Shown piece after piece: positions 52,233 to 60,369 of a DNA stretch of 64,000 bases. The position numbers were made by a program, and so were the translations under genes. Position 1 is the first letter of the stretch. Each line of letters begins with the position of its first letter. The notes below the pieces were generated by a model that was not told the origin of the DNA, did no database searches, and saw nothing but the letters and a program-made list of their open reading frames with translations. The DNA comes from UBA11524 sp964464815 (lineage in GTDB: Bacteria; Bacillota; Clostridia; Christensenellales; Aristaeellaceae). The stretch covers positions 1 to 64,000 of the forward strand of contig CAYXHF010000005.1 of assembly GCA_964464815.1 (NCBI GenBank), given 5' to 3'.

Positions 52233-53399
52233 ATGTACAAGATTCAAACGCTCAACGCCATTTCGCCTGTGATTCATGAGGAGCTGTCCGCAGACAACTA
52301 CGCCATCAGCCCCGAAGAACCTACGCCCGATGGCATTCTGGTGCGCTCTGCCGCCATGCATGATCTGCCACTGCCCGATGCGCTGCTGGGCATTGCCCGC
52401 GCTGGCGCTGGTGTGAATAACATTCCGCTGGATAAATGCACCCGTCAGGGCATCGCCGTGTTCAACACGCCCGGCGCGAATGCCAACGCCGTGGCCGAGC
52501 TGGTGCTGGGTGCGCTGGTGATGGGCAGCCGCAACGTGGCCGCCGGTGTCCGCTGGGCCGACACGCTCAAGGGACAGGACGGCGTCGCCAAGCTGGTGGA
52601 AAAGGGCAAAGGGCAGTTTGTCGGGCCGGAGCTGCGCGGCAAAACGCTGGGCGTGATTGGTCTTGGCGCGATTGGCCGTCTGGTCGCCAATGCCGCTTGT
52701 GCCGGCTTTGGCATGAAGGTCATTGGCTGTGACCCCTTCATCTCCGTGGAAAGCGCATGGGCGCTGTCCAGCCAGGTGCGCCGCGCCGCCACCAATGACG
52801 AGGTTTTTGCACAGGCGGACTACATCACCTTCCACGTACCGCTCAACGACAAGACGCGTGGCACGATTGATGCGGCCACGATTGCCAAGATGAAGCCGGG
52901 CGCGATTCTGCTCAACTTCTCCCGTGGCGAGCTGGCCAACATTCCCGACCTGAAGGCTGCTTTGGCCGCCGGTCAGCTGGGCGGCTACGTGACGGACTTC
53001 CCGTGCGAAGAGCTGCTGGGCGTTGACAAGGTCACCTGCATCCCGCATCTGGGTGCCTCCACGCCCGAAAGCGAGGACAACTGCGCCCGCATGGCCGCCG
53101 CCGAGCTGCGCGACTATCTGGAAACCGGTTCGATTCGCAACAGCGTCAATCTGCCCGATGTGCCGCTGGGCAAGCCGGAGGATGTGCGCGTGCTGGTGAT
53201 TCACGAGAACGTGCCGAACATGGTCGCAACCATCACCACCTGCATTTCGGCCGAGCATATCAACATCGAGAATCTGGTCAACAAGTCCCGCAAGGATGTG
53301 GCCGTCACGGTCATGGAGCTGTCTGACATGCCCTCGGCACAGGCGCTCAATGTCATCAAGGCTATTTCCGGCGTTATCCGCGTCAGGACGTTTAACTGA
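52233..53399 (+). CDS. serA: D-3-phosphoglycerate dehydrogenase
   Basis: The 388-residue enzyme catalyses the first step of serine synthesis. It shows the D-isomer 2-hydroxyacid dehydrogenase pattern: NAD motif GLGAIGRLVAN, then FHVPLNDKTRGTI, with GAILLNFSRGELAN. The C-terminal 75 residues form one ACT domain (VRVLVIHENVPNMVATITTCI), where serine could exert feedback. This is the short SerA form without the extra domain of longer enzymes, and it is common beside serC in Clostridia. Confidence 0.95.
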   Translation: MYKIQTLNAISPVIHEELSADNYAISPEEPTPDGILVRSAAMHDLPLPDALLGIARAGAGVNNIPLDKCTRQGIAVFNTPGANANAVAELVLGALVMGSRNVAAGVRWADTLKGQDGVAKLVEKGKGQFVGPELRGKTLGVIGLGAIGRLVANAACAGFGMKVIGCDPFISVESAWALSSQVRRAATNDEVFAQADYITFHVPLNDKTRGTIDAATIAKMKPGAILLNFSRGELANIPDLKAALAAGQLGGYVTDFPCEELLGVDKVTCIPHLGASTPESEDNCARMAAAELRDYLETGSIRNSVNLPDVPLGKPEDVRVLVIHENVPNMVATITTCISAEHINIENLVNKSRKDVAVTVMELSDMPSAQALNVIKAISGVIRVRTFN

Positions 53400-53428
53400 C
53401 GCCTTTCAGAGACACCCTTTCACTGACA

Positions 53429-53477
53429 AACGGATGCTGTTGCCGCCTTTGTGCTTTTGCAACTGCATCCGTTTTTT
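53429..53477 (+). terminator. Terminator of serC-serA
   Basis: AACGGATGC (53429-53437) pairs with GCATCCGTT (53465-53473). GTTGC/GCAAC pair inside, and six Ts follow. Confidence 0.88.
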
Positions 53478-53517
53478 GATGCAGAAAGAAGGATACGCGA
53501 CCGTTTTGGGATTGCCC

Positions 53518-53546
53518 TTGCCAAACCGCGCCGAATGCGATACAAT
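53518..53546 (+). promoter_or_regulatory. Promoter of the iron alcohol dehydrogenase-YdcF unit
   Basis: TTGCCA (53518-53523) and TACAAT (53541-53546) are 17 bases apart, about 23 bases before the ATG at 53569. Confidence 0.75.
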
Positions 53547-53568
53547 AGACACGAAAGGTGGCGGATCT

Positions 53569-54702
53569 ATGCCTACATGGCTCAAGGAAGGACGCGGTGC
53601 GCTCAGCGGTGCGAATATCGCTGTGCTGCTGCGTGAAATGGGCGTTACCCGACCGATGCTGGTCGCGGGTCAGCGCACGAAGGATGTATTTTTTGCCCGT
53701 ACAGGGATGACATTGCCGGTCTTTGGCGGTTTTCACCCCAATCCGGATTTAGCAGACTGTGAGGCCGGTGCGGCGCTGATGCGTGAAAAGCACTGTGACG
53801 GTCTGATTTCACTCGGCGGTGGCTCGGCCATGGATACAGCCAAGGGCATCAAGGCCCTGATGCTTGCCAGCAAGGACGATGTGCGCCACAGTGCCTTGCC
53901 GGAGGGCGCAACGCTCCCGCATCTGGCGATTCCCGGTACGGCTGGCACGGGCGCAGAAACGACCGCCGTCGCCGTGCTGTATGAAAACGGCCAGAAGCTG
54001 TCCGTGGATCATCCTGCGCTCCTGCCGGAGGCGGTGCTGCTGGACGGCTCGCTGCTGGATACACTGCCGGAGTATCACAAGAAAGCCTGCGCCATGGATG
54101 CCTTGGCACAGGGCATTGAATCCTGGTGGGCAAAGAAGGCCACGGCTGACAGCCGCGTGCATGCCGAAGCGGCCATTTCCGGCGTGCTTGACCACCTCCG
54201 CGCGTATTTACAGCCGGGTGAGGATGCACATCCCGCACAGGATGCCATGCTCCGCGCCGCGTATGAATCCGGTCTGGCCATTTTGACCACACGCACCACG
54301 GCGGCGCATGCCATGAGCTATCAGATTACCAAGAAGCTGGGCGCGGCGCACGGCCACGCCTGCATGCTGACCCTGCCGCATTTGTGGCTGCATCTGGCAC
54401 AGAATCCGGCGCATCACGCCTTGCTGACCTCCCTGTCCCGCTGTATGGGCGGTCACTCCCCGGAGGACGGCGCATGGCTGCTGCTGGGCCTGCTGTGTGC
54501 GCTGGAGCTGGACAACATCGCCATGCCTGATGATGACACGCTGGATGCACTGGCCGCATCGGTCAACGTGGAGCGCTTGGGCAATCACCCCGAGGCGCTG
54601 ACGACCGAACAGCTGCGCCAGCTATACGTGCGTGCCTTCACGCCGCTGGATGACGAAATCCGCCAGAAGGCGCTGAATACGTGGAATGCCTATGGTCGAT
54701 AA
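53569..54702 (+). CDS. Iron-containing alcohol dehydrogenase family protein
   Basis: The 377-residue protein has the family nucleotide motif LISLGGGSAMDTAKGIKAL and the AGTGAETTAVAVL segment. Of the usual metal ligands, the Asp in AMDALAQGIE and two His (AHAMSY, HGHA) are present. The His normally four residues after that Asp (DALxH) is Gln. This substitution also occurs in a known branch of the family, so the enzyme is not necessarily dead. Substrate is unknown. AAAGGTGG lies before the ATG at 53569. It is followed by an overlapping YdcF gene. Confidence 0.87.
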   Translation: MPTWLKEGRGALSGANIAVLLREMGVTRPMLVAGQRTKDVFFARTGMTLPVFGGFHPNPDLADCEAGAALMREKHCDGLISLGGGSAMDTAKGIKALMLASKDDVRHSALPEGATLPHLAIPGTAGTGAETTAVAVLYENGQKLSVDHPALLPEAVLLDGSLLDTLPEYHKKACAMDALAQGIESWWAKKATADSRVHAEAAISGVLDHLRAYLQPGEDAHPAQDAMLRAAYESGLAILTTRTTAAHAMSYQITKKLGAAHGHACMLTLPHLWLHLAQNPAHHALLTSLSRCMGGHSPEDGAWLLLGLLCALELDNIAMPDDDTLDALAASVNVERLGNHPEALTTEQLRQLYVRAFTPLDDEIRQKALNTWNAYGR

Positions 54703-55342
54703 GCAGACAGGCGCATGGCCGTTTGTGCAGGCCGTCACGGATTTTCTCTTTCTCGACCATGCACCGGAGAAAGCAGACGTCATTTTCATCCCTGGGTCAC
54801 GCCATCTTGGCCACACCCTGCGCGCGGCGGCCTTGTATCGGGAAGGATATGCGCCCTATGTGCTGCCTTCCGGTCTGCATGGGTATGCGCAGGCGCAGTT
54901 CTGCGGCGTGTTGCCGGAGGACAAGGCGGATTATCCCGGTACATACGACTCCGAATGGGCCTATATGAAGGATGTGCTGATGCATCACGGCGTACCGGAC
55001 AGCGCTATCCTCCGCGAGGACGAGGCGACCTTCACGTGGGACAACGCCCGCAAGTCAGCCGCCGTCCTGCAAGCAAACGGCATTGTGCCTCACACGGCTA
55101 TCCTCTGCTGTCGGCCCTTCCATGCACGGCGCGCGCTGTTGTATTACCAGACGGCGTTTCCGCAAACACGCTTCCTTGTCTGTCCCGGCAAGGAGGTCGG
55201 TTGTGACCGCGACGACTGGTATCTGACCGCGCAGGGGCGCGAAAAAATTCTGGGCGAGCTGCGCCGACTCGGCAGTCAGATTGCACCGCAATTTGACGAA
55301 TTATGCCACGCCACGGAGAATTTTCTTCCTTCGCAAGGATGA
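54686..55342 (+). CDS. YdcF/DUF218 family protein
   Basis: The 218-residue soluble protein has the DUF218 (YdcF) core: DVIFIPGSRHLGHTLRAAALYREG, then DEATFTWDNARKSAAVLQANG and HARRALLYYQTAFP. E. coli YdcF binds SAM-like ligands, but the family's function is unclear; some members act on cell-envelope intermediates. It overlaps the alcohol dehydrogenase gene by 17 bases with no obvious ribosome binding site, so it is translationally coupled. Confidence 0.85.
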   Translation: MPMVDKQTGAWPFVQAVTDFLFLDHAPEKADVIFIPGSRHLGHTLRAAALYREGYAPYVLPSGLHGYAQAQFCGVLPEDKADYPGTYDSEWAYMKDVLMHHGVPDSAILREDEATFTWDNARKSAAVLQANGIVPHTAILCCRPFHARRALLYYQTAFPQTRFLVCPGKEVGCDRDDWYLTAQGREKILGELRRLGSQIAPQFDELCHATENFLPSQG

Positions 55343-55410
55343 TTTTTCCTTTACCAATCGTTTTATTCATGACAAAACCATTTTTGCGAAAACAGGAGTG
55401 AACCACACAC

Positions 55411-56025
55411 ATGACACGAGGACTCAAACGATTGCTGAAAACCCTGCTACTACTGATTTTGATGGGCGCTGTGGCCTATGTTGGCCTGGTGCTGATGGTC
55501 TGCTGGAAAGAAGCAAATGTACCCGCACCCGGCAATGACTACGACGCCATGCTGGTCTTGGGCGCACAGGTCAAGCCAGATGGCGAACCGTCCCTACAGC
55601 TGCAATGGCGACTGGAAAAGGCCGCCGAAACATACCGCATCAAGCCTGTTCCCGTGGTCGTCTGCGGCGGACAGGGCGGCAACGAGCCGGAAGCAGAAGC
55701 CGTCGTCATGCGCAGGGTGCTGATTTCCCTGGGCGTGGACGAAAGCATGATTCTCATGGACACCACCTCCACCAGCACGCATTCCAACGTGCGCAACGCC
55801 ATGTCGCTGCTCAAGGGGTATGACGTACACAAGGTTGTGGTGATTACAAGCGATTACCATTTGCCGCGCGCATTGGCCATCACCCGTGATGCGGGTCTGG
55901 ATGCCTGTGGCGTGGGCGCCCCCACCAAGCTCGGTATGCGTTACTGGGCGAAAAACCATTGCCGCGAAGCGCTGGCATGGTGCAAATACTGGGCGGTGAA
56001 GTATCTTCACCTGCCGCTGGAGTGA
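55411..56025 (+). CDS. SanA/YdcF-like (DUF218) membrane-anchored protein
   Basis: The 204-residue protein has one N-terminal membrane helix (LLKTLLLLILMGAVAYVGLVLMV) and a DUF218 domain outside: YDAMLVLGAQVKPDGEPSLQLQWRLEKA, VVVCGGQGGNEPEAEAVVM, MDTTSTSTHSNVRNAMSLL and VVVITSDYHLPRALAI. Unlike the preceding soluble paralogue it is anchored, like SanA/ElyC proteins linked to envelope integrity. rsmG follows after 8 bases. Confidence 0.88.
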   Translation: MTRGLKRLLKTLLLLILMGAVAYVGLVLMVCWKEANVPAPGNDYDAMLVLGAQVKPDGEPSLQLQWRLEKAAETYRIKPVPVVVCGGQGGNEPEAEAVVMRRVLISLGVDESMILMDTTSTSTHSNVRNAMSLLKGYDVHKVVVITSDYHLPRALAITRDAGLDACGVGAPTKLGMRYWAKNHCREALAWCKYWAVKYLHLPLE

Positions 56026-56033
56026 AAAAGCCA

Positions 56034-56768
56034 ATGACCACCGAACTGCTTTCCGCGCGTCTTGACGCATGCGGCATTCCCCATTCTCCCGATCTGGCGC
56101 AGAAGCTGCTGACCTACCACACGCTGCTGCTGGACTGGAACACCCGCATGGATTTGACCGCCGTCACGGACGAGGCGGACATGATTGACCGCCACTACAT
56201 CGACAGCCTGATGGCGCTGACCCTGCCCGACCTGATTCCGCAGGGTGCGTCACTCATTGACGTGGGCACAGGCGCCGGTTTTCCCGGTCTGCCGCTGGCG
56301 CTGGCGCGTCCCGACCTGCGTGTCACGCTGATGGATGCCCAGCAGAAGCGCCTGAACTTCCTGCAAGCCGTGCTGGATGCCCTACAGCTGACGAACGTGA
56401 CGCTGGTGCACGCCCGCGCCGAAGATGGCGCACGCACCAAGGAGCATCGCGAGGCCTACGACCTGGCCGTCGCGCGTGCCGTTGCGCCCCTGCCGGTGCT
56501 GCTGGAATACCTGCTACCCTACGTGAAAACCGGTGGACAGGCGCTATGCTGGAAGGGCCCGGCGGTGCAGGACGAAATGGCAAGCGGCAAAAAGGCCGCC
56601 TTCCTGCTGGGCGGCAAGCTGCTTGACCCGATTCCGGTGTCCATTCCCGGCCAGGATTGGCAGCATCTGCTCGTACCCATCGCCAAGCAGACAAAAACCG
56701 CACGACAATATCCGCGAAAAGCCGGCACGCCCAGCAAGTCTCCGCTGGGTGCAATCGACAAGGGCTGA
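56034..56768 (+). CDS. rsmG: 16S rRNA (guanine-N7) methyltransferase
   Basis: The 244-residue protein is RsmG (GidB), which methylates G527 of 16S rRNA. The N-terminal helix region HTLLLDWNTRMDLTAVTDEADMIDRHYIDSLMAL is followed by the SAM motif LIDVGTGAGFPGLPLALARPDLRVTLMDAQQKRLNFL and AVARAVAPLPVLLEYLLPYV. All are highly characteristic. The ATG at 56034 lies after a GGAG twelve bases upstream. In Firmicutes it normally precedes noc/parB, as it does here. Confidence 0.97.
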   Translation: MTTELLSARLDACGIPHSPDLAQKLLTYHTLLLDWNTRMDLTAVTDEADMIDRHYIDSLMALTLPDLIPQGASLIDVGTGAGFPGLPLALARPDLRVTLMDAQQKRLNFLQAVLDALQLTNVTLVHARAEDGARTKEHREAYDLAVARAVAPLPVLLEYLLPYVKTGGQALCWKGPAVQDEMASGKKAAFLLGGKLLDPIPVSIPGQDWQHLLVPIAKQTKTARQYPRKAGTPSKSPLGAIDKG

Positions 56769-56794
56769 CAAGCCCTACCGCTGGATGACAAAAC

Positions 56795-56863
56795 AGACCC
56801 TCTGACGGGCGAAAATCGTGTCGAACGATTCTTCTTGCCCGCAGAGGGTCTTTGCTTTATACT
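56795..56863 (+). terminator. Terminator of rsmG overlapping the next promoter
   Basis: AGACCCTCTG and CAGAGGGTCT (within 56795-56851), plus CGGGC/GCCCG, form a long stem followed by TTTGCTTT. TTGCCC (56835-56840) in the right arm and TATACT (56858-56863) are 17 bases apart and form the likely promoter of the ParB-like gene. Confidence 0.78.
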
Positions 56864-56917
56864 AATTTCATGCAATCGCACAATACTACTTGCGAAACGA
56901 AAGAGGTGCATTGTCCC

Positions 56918-57790
56918 ATGCTGAATCAGGCGCAGTGGCCACAGCCCAGCTATCTCCTGCTGCCCGTATGGCAGATTTCGCTCCGGGAGAGCGTCCAGAA
57001 TTCCAGCGCCAGTCCCATGCCTCTGGAGGCACTCGCCGATGAGATTGACAAGGACGGCTTGCGCGAACCCATTGCCGTTCGCCAGGGCAAAAACGGCTAT
57101 GTCATCGTGCATGGCAATCGCCGTCTGCTGGCCTGTCGGATGCTGGGATGGCATGAAATTCCCGCACGGCTGGAGGCACCCGCGATTCGCGATTTATTGA
57201 CGGCCGAGGAGCTGTTCCGCGCCCTGCGCAGTCACGATCTGGAATACCCTGAGCAGGCCGAAGCCGTTGTGCGCCTGAATGAGGAATTCTCCATCAGCCG
57301 CGCCGACATTGCCCGTCTGCTCGGCGACAGTGCCATGCATGTCATGACGCTCCACCGCATCGGGCATCTGGATGCCCAATGCTTGCAGCTTTTGCGGGAA
57401 AAGCGACTGCCGGAGCGCATCGCCGCCGCCATCACGCGCCTACCCGAGGCGCACGACCGCCTGCACCTGCTGCAAAAAGCCGCACAGGAAAAGCTGGACA
57501 TCCGCGAGGTGGAATTGCTGATTGCCAGCACCCTGCATCAGCACGCACCCACATCAAGTGACACGCCAGCGTCCTGCACCATCCATCCTGTTCCGCCTGA
57601 ACAGACGAATCGTCGGCGTGTGCAGAGCCTGATTCGGGATGTGCGCCCATACCTGAACACCCTGCGGGACGTAACCCGACAAATGCAGAGCGCCGGATAC
57701 GCCGTGGACTTCTCCGAACGCACTGAGAACGGGTCAACAACCCTGACCATTCGCGTACCCAGACCGCGCCGCCGTCAGTCCGTCAAATAA
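56918..57790 (+). CDS. Noc/ParB family nucleoid protein
   Basis: The 290-residue protein has the ParB N-terminal CTP-binding region (LRESVQNSSASPM, PLEALADEIDKDGLREPIAVR, VIVHGNRRLLACRML; the canonical GERRxRA reads GNRRLLA). A central HTH (SRADIARLLGDSAMHVMTLHRIGHL) is followed by a C-terminal part. Position directly after rsmG matches noc in Firmicutes, but no parA/soj is adjacent. It may act in chromosome organisation near the origin. Its 3' end overlaps a convergent gene by 16 bases. The ATG at 56918 follows GAAAGAGGTG. Confidence 0.85.
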   Translation: MLNQAQWPQPSYLLLPVWQISLRESVQNSSASPMPLEALADEIDKDGLREPIAVRQGKNGYVIVHGNRRLLACRMLGWHEIPARLEAPAIRDLLTAEELFRALRSHDLEYPEQAEAVVRLNEEFSISRADIARLLGDSAMHVMTLHRIGHLDAQCLQLLREKRLPERIAAAITRLPEAHDRLHLLQKAAQEKLDIREVELLIASTLHQHAPTSSDTPASCTIHPVPPEQTNRRRVQSLIRDVRPYLNTLRDVTRQMQSAGYAVDFSERTENGSTTLTIRVPRPRRRQSVK

Positions 57791-58626
57791 CAGCATAGTG
57801 TCTTTTCAATCCAGTACAGGTATTTCGGGCCTTCCACTTCCATGCCCTTCATGCGCAAATACAGCTCGATGCCATCCGCGACATCGTGCCAGAGGTCGGT
57901 GAACACCGTGTCATATTCGCCCAGATGCTCCTTTGCATATGCAAACGCATCCGCTTCGATGATGTGCAGACACTCCGGCCGCGGAAAATGCGGCAGCAGC
58001 AGCTTGCGGAACACCGCAATGACCTCCGGATTCCGTTCCACAACCGTCACGCTCGTGACGTCCTCCTTCAGCAGGCAGTGGAATGCATAGTACCCAAGCC
58101 CCAGCCCAAAGGTCAGCACGCGCCCGGTCGATTCCCGCACGCAGGGCTGAATCGTGTTGATTTCGTTGGGCGTGACAGTCATCCAAACACGATTTTCCTC
58201 CTTGACAGCAGGAAAAGTGAACTTCCTGTCGAACCATCCCAGTTGTGGATACACGCCCGTTTCATCGCGCACAAAGTCGTCCCGGACGAACAGCTCCATC
58301 GGCTGGATTTCCTCCTGCACCAGCGTCACCGCACCGTATGCGCCCGACACGCGTCCGATATGATGCAGATACGCATCCGCTTCATACGTTGCCGCATCAC
58401 AGCGCTGCACCGTTTGGGGCAGCACCTGACGGTACAGCCGCCGGTCAGCCTCCTTGTCCATATCCAGCCCCAATTTTGCGCACAGCAGCGCCAGATAGGC
58501 CGTCGTAGCATCACCGCCACATTCGCCTTGGAGTGCCTGCACCTCCTCTTGCGCAATCGCGCAGGGCGTGAAGCACAGGTATTCACTGAGCATTGTCAGC
58601 AATCGCTCATTCTCTTCATGCGTCAT
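57775..58626 (-). CDS. SAM-dependent methyltransferase-like protein
   Basis: The 283-residue protein has a Rossmann methyltransferase core in its C-terminal half, similar to spermidine-synthase-type folds: VLTFGLGLGYYAFHCLLKEDVTSVTVVERNPEVIAVFRKLLLPHF, then YDTVFTDLWHD. The N-terminal half is helical with no recognised motif. Substrate is unknown. GAGGTGA lies before the ATG. Its stop overlaps the convergent ParB-like gene, with no room for a separate terminator. Confidence 0.72.
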   Translation of the reverse strand: MTHEENERLLTMLSEYLCFTPCAIAQEEVQALQGECGGDATTAYLALLCAKLGLDMDKEADRRLYRQVLPQTVQRCDAATYEADAYLHHIGRVSGAYGAVTLVQEEIQPMELFVRDDFVRDETGVYPQLGWFDRKFTFPAVKEENRVWMTVTPNEINTIQPCVRESTGRVLTFGLGLGYYAFHCLLKEDVTSVTVVERNPEVIAVFRKLLLPHFPRPECLHIIEADAFAYAKEHLGEYDTVFTDLWHDVADGIELYLRMKGMEVEGPKYLYWIEKTLCCYLTD

Positions 58627-58837
58627 CCCGCATCACCTCAGGGAAATGATAGCACAGGCCCGCGCCAAACGGAATGGTGAAAACGGCATTCGCCACGCCC
58701 ATTTCCGTCCACGCAACTGCCAGTTGACGAATTTCCAGCCCGAATTGGTGGTGCGCAACCGCGATTTTTGCTATGCTGTACCCATCGCCGCCGACACAAC
58801 AAAGGATATGGTGGCAGATAACAAGGAGGATGCACTT

Positions 58838-59821
58838 ATGATTTTTGCCGATAAGCTGATTGACCTTCGCAAGAAGAACGGATGGAGCCAGGAGGAGCTG
58901 GCCGACAAGCTAGGCGTGTCGCGCCAAGCCGTCAGCAAGTGGGAAAGCGCACAGAGCATTCCCGACCTGAACCGCGTGCTGGCCATGGCGGATCTCTTTT
59001 CCGTCTCCACCGACTACCTGTTGCGTGACGAGGTGGAAACGCCTGCCACACCCATCACCGAAGCATCCACGACCGATTCTCCCCTGCGCACCGTCACCAT
59101 GGAGGAGGCCAACCAGTATCTGGCTTTACAGCAGAAGCAGGCGCCCCTGCGTGCGCTGGCCGTCAGCACCTGCGTGGTATCGCCGATTCCGCTGCTCCTG
59201 CTCACCGCGTCTGCCTCCGAAACGGCGGTGCTGATTGGTGTGATTGTCCTGCTGCTGCTTGTGGCGGCGGCGGTCGTTGTCTTCATCCGTCAGGGCATGG
59301 AAAACCTCCCCTACGAATTCCTCTCCAAGGAGGATTTTGACACCGCCTACGGCATCACCGGCATGGTCAGGGAGCGTCAGGCCGCCAGCCGCGCACACTA
59401 CACAACGGCCATCACCGCCGGCGTTGTGATGTGCATTCTCGCCGCCGTGCCGATTCTGCTGGGTTCGCTTTTTGCCGAAAGCACCGCAAAGCCGGAGTGT
59501 ATCCTGCTGCCCTGCGTGTCGCTGACGCTGGCAATTGTCGCCGCCGCGGTCTACCTGTTCGTCCGCTTTGGTGCGATGCAGGAGGCGTTCTCCCAGCTGC
59601 TGCAAACGGGCGATTACACCTCCGAAAAGAAGACCGCCAACCGTTCGCCGCTGATTCCCGGCTACTGGTGTCTGGCGACGGCCATCTACCTGTTCTGGAG
59701 CTTCCAGAGCAATGCATGGGACAAGACATGGGTCGTCTGGCCCGTGGCAGGTGTGCTGTTTGCCGTGGTGTATGGCATTGTGACCGCCGTCTGCGCGGAA
59801 AAGCAGAAAAAGAGAAAGTAA
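58838..59821 (+). CDS. XRE family regulator with membrane domain
   Basis: The 327-residue protein starts with an XRE helix-turn-helix (LIDLRKKNGWSQEELADKLGVSRQAVSKWESAQSIPDLNRVLAMADLFSVSTDYLL). A linker near residues 65-110 is followed by about five hydrophobic helices. HTH-plus-membrane proteins of this type are common in Firmicutes and may link envelope state to transcription; the target is unknown. AGGAGG stands before the ATG at 58838. The gap 58627-58837 upstream shows no clear promoter pair. Confidence 0.9.
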   Translation: MIFADKLIDLRKKNGWSQEELADKLGVSRQAVSKWESAQSIPDLNRVLAMADLFSVSTDYLLRDEVETPATPITEASTTDSPLRTVTMEEANQYLALQQKQAPLRALAVSTCVVSPIPLLLLTASASETAVLIGVIVLLLLVAAAVVVFIRQGMENLPYEFLSKEDFDTAYGITGMVRERQAASRAHYTTAITAGVVMCILAAVPILLGSLFAESTAKPECILLPCVSLTLAIVAAAVYLFVRFGAMQEAFSQLLQTGDYTSEKKTANRSPLIPGYWCLATAIYLFWSFQSNAWDKTWVVWPVAGVLFAVVYGIVTAVCAEKQKKRK

Positions 59822-59870
59822 AAAAACGGAGCAGGGCAGCGGAAAACAAGGCTGCCATGCTCCGTTTTTT
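59821..59870 (+). terminator. Terminator after the XRE gene
   Basis: AAAAAACGGAGCA pairs with TGCTCCGTTTTTT, and GGCAGC with GCTGCC inside. The A and T runs on both sides would let it work in both directions. Confidence 0.93.
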
Positions 59871-59882
59871 CTCTCCGTCGCG

Positions 59883-59938
59883 CTTGTCAAGGGAGCGAAA
59901 CTATGCTATGATGAAGCATACAAATTCGACTTGTCAAG
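59883..59938 (+). promoter_or_regulatory. Rrf2 gene promoter with two CTTGTCAAG operators
   Basis: TTGTCA (59884-59889) and TATGAT (59907-59912) are 17 bases apart. The palindrome CTTGTCAAG occurs twice, across the -35 (59883-59891) and just before the ribosome binding site (59930-59938). This suggests autoregulation by the Rrf2 protein. Confidence 0.72.
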
Positions 59939-59952
59939 CGGAGGTTTTTGGG

Positions 59953-60369
59953 ATGAAGATTTCGACAAAAGGCCGTTACGCCCTGCGGATGCTGACCGAT
60001 ATTGCCACGCATCAGTCGGAAAGCGGCAGTGTCGCCCTCAAGGATATTGCCCAGCGGCAGAACATCTCCAAGAAGTACTTGGAGCAAATCGCACTGGTGC
60101 TGACGCAATCCGGCTTGCTTCGCGGTTCGCGCGGCCATCAGGGCGGCTATCGCCTGACCCAGGCACCGGAGGAAATCACCGTCGCCGCCATCATTCGCGC
60201 GGCAGAAGGCTCTCTGGCGCCCGTGGCGTGTCTGGAAACACAGCCCAACGCCTGTGAACGCTGCCACGACTGCGAGACGCTCTTCATCTGGGAAGGGCTT
60301 GACCGCGTGATTCAGCAATATCTGGACGGCATCACGTTGCAGGATGTGCTGCATCATGCCCGGCCATAA
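59953..60369 (+). CDS. Rrf2 family transcriptional regulator (IscR/CymR type)
   Basis: The 138-residue protein has the Rrf2 start MKISTKGRYALRMLTDIA, a winged helix (VALKDIAQRQNISKKYLEQIALVLTQSGLLRGSRGHQGGYRLT) and a Cys-rich segment CLETQPNACERCHDC. This segment fits Fe-S ligation as in IscR, with one Cys more than the three usual ligands. It could sense iron-sulfur status or cysteine supply. GGAGG lies before the ATG. It ends 38 bases inside the convergent TcdA-like gene. Confidence 0.92.
   Translation: MKISTKGRYALRMLTDIATHQSESGSVALKDIAQRQNISKKYLEQIALVLTQSGLLRGSRGHQGGYRLTQAPEEITVAAIIRAAEGSLAPVACLETQPNACERCHDCETLFIWEGLDRVIQQYLDGITLQDVLHHARP

Noticed and set aside
50868..53258. A 796-codon minus-strand frame opposite serC-serA.
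   Set aside because: Both serC and serA are certain on the plus strand with good ribosome binding sites and a promoter. The antisense product has no recognisable motif.
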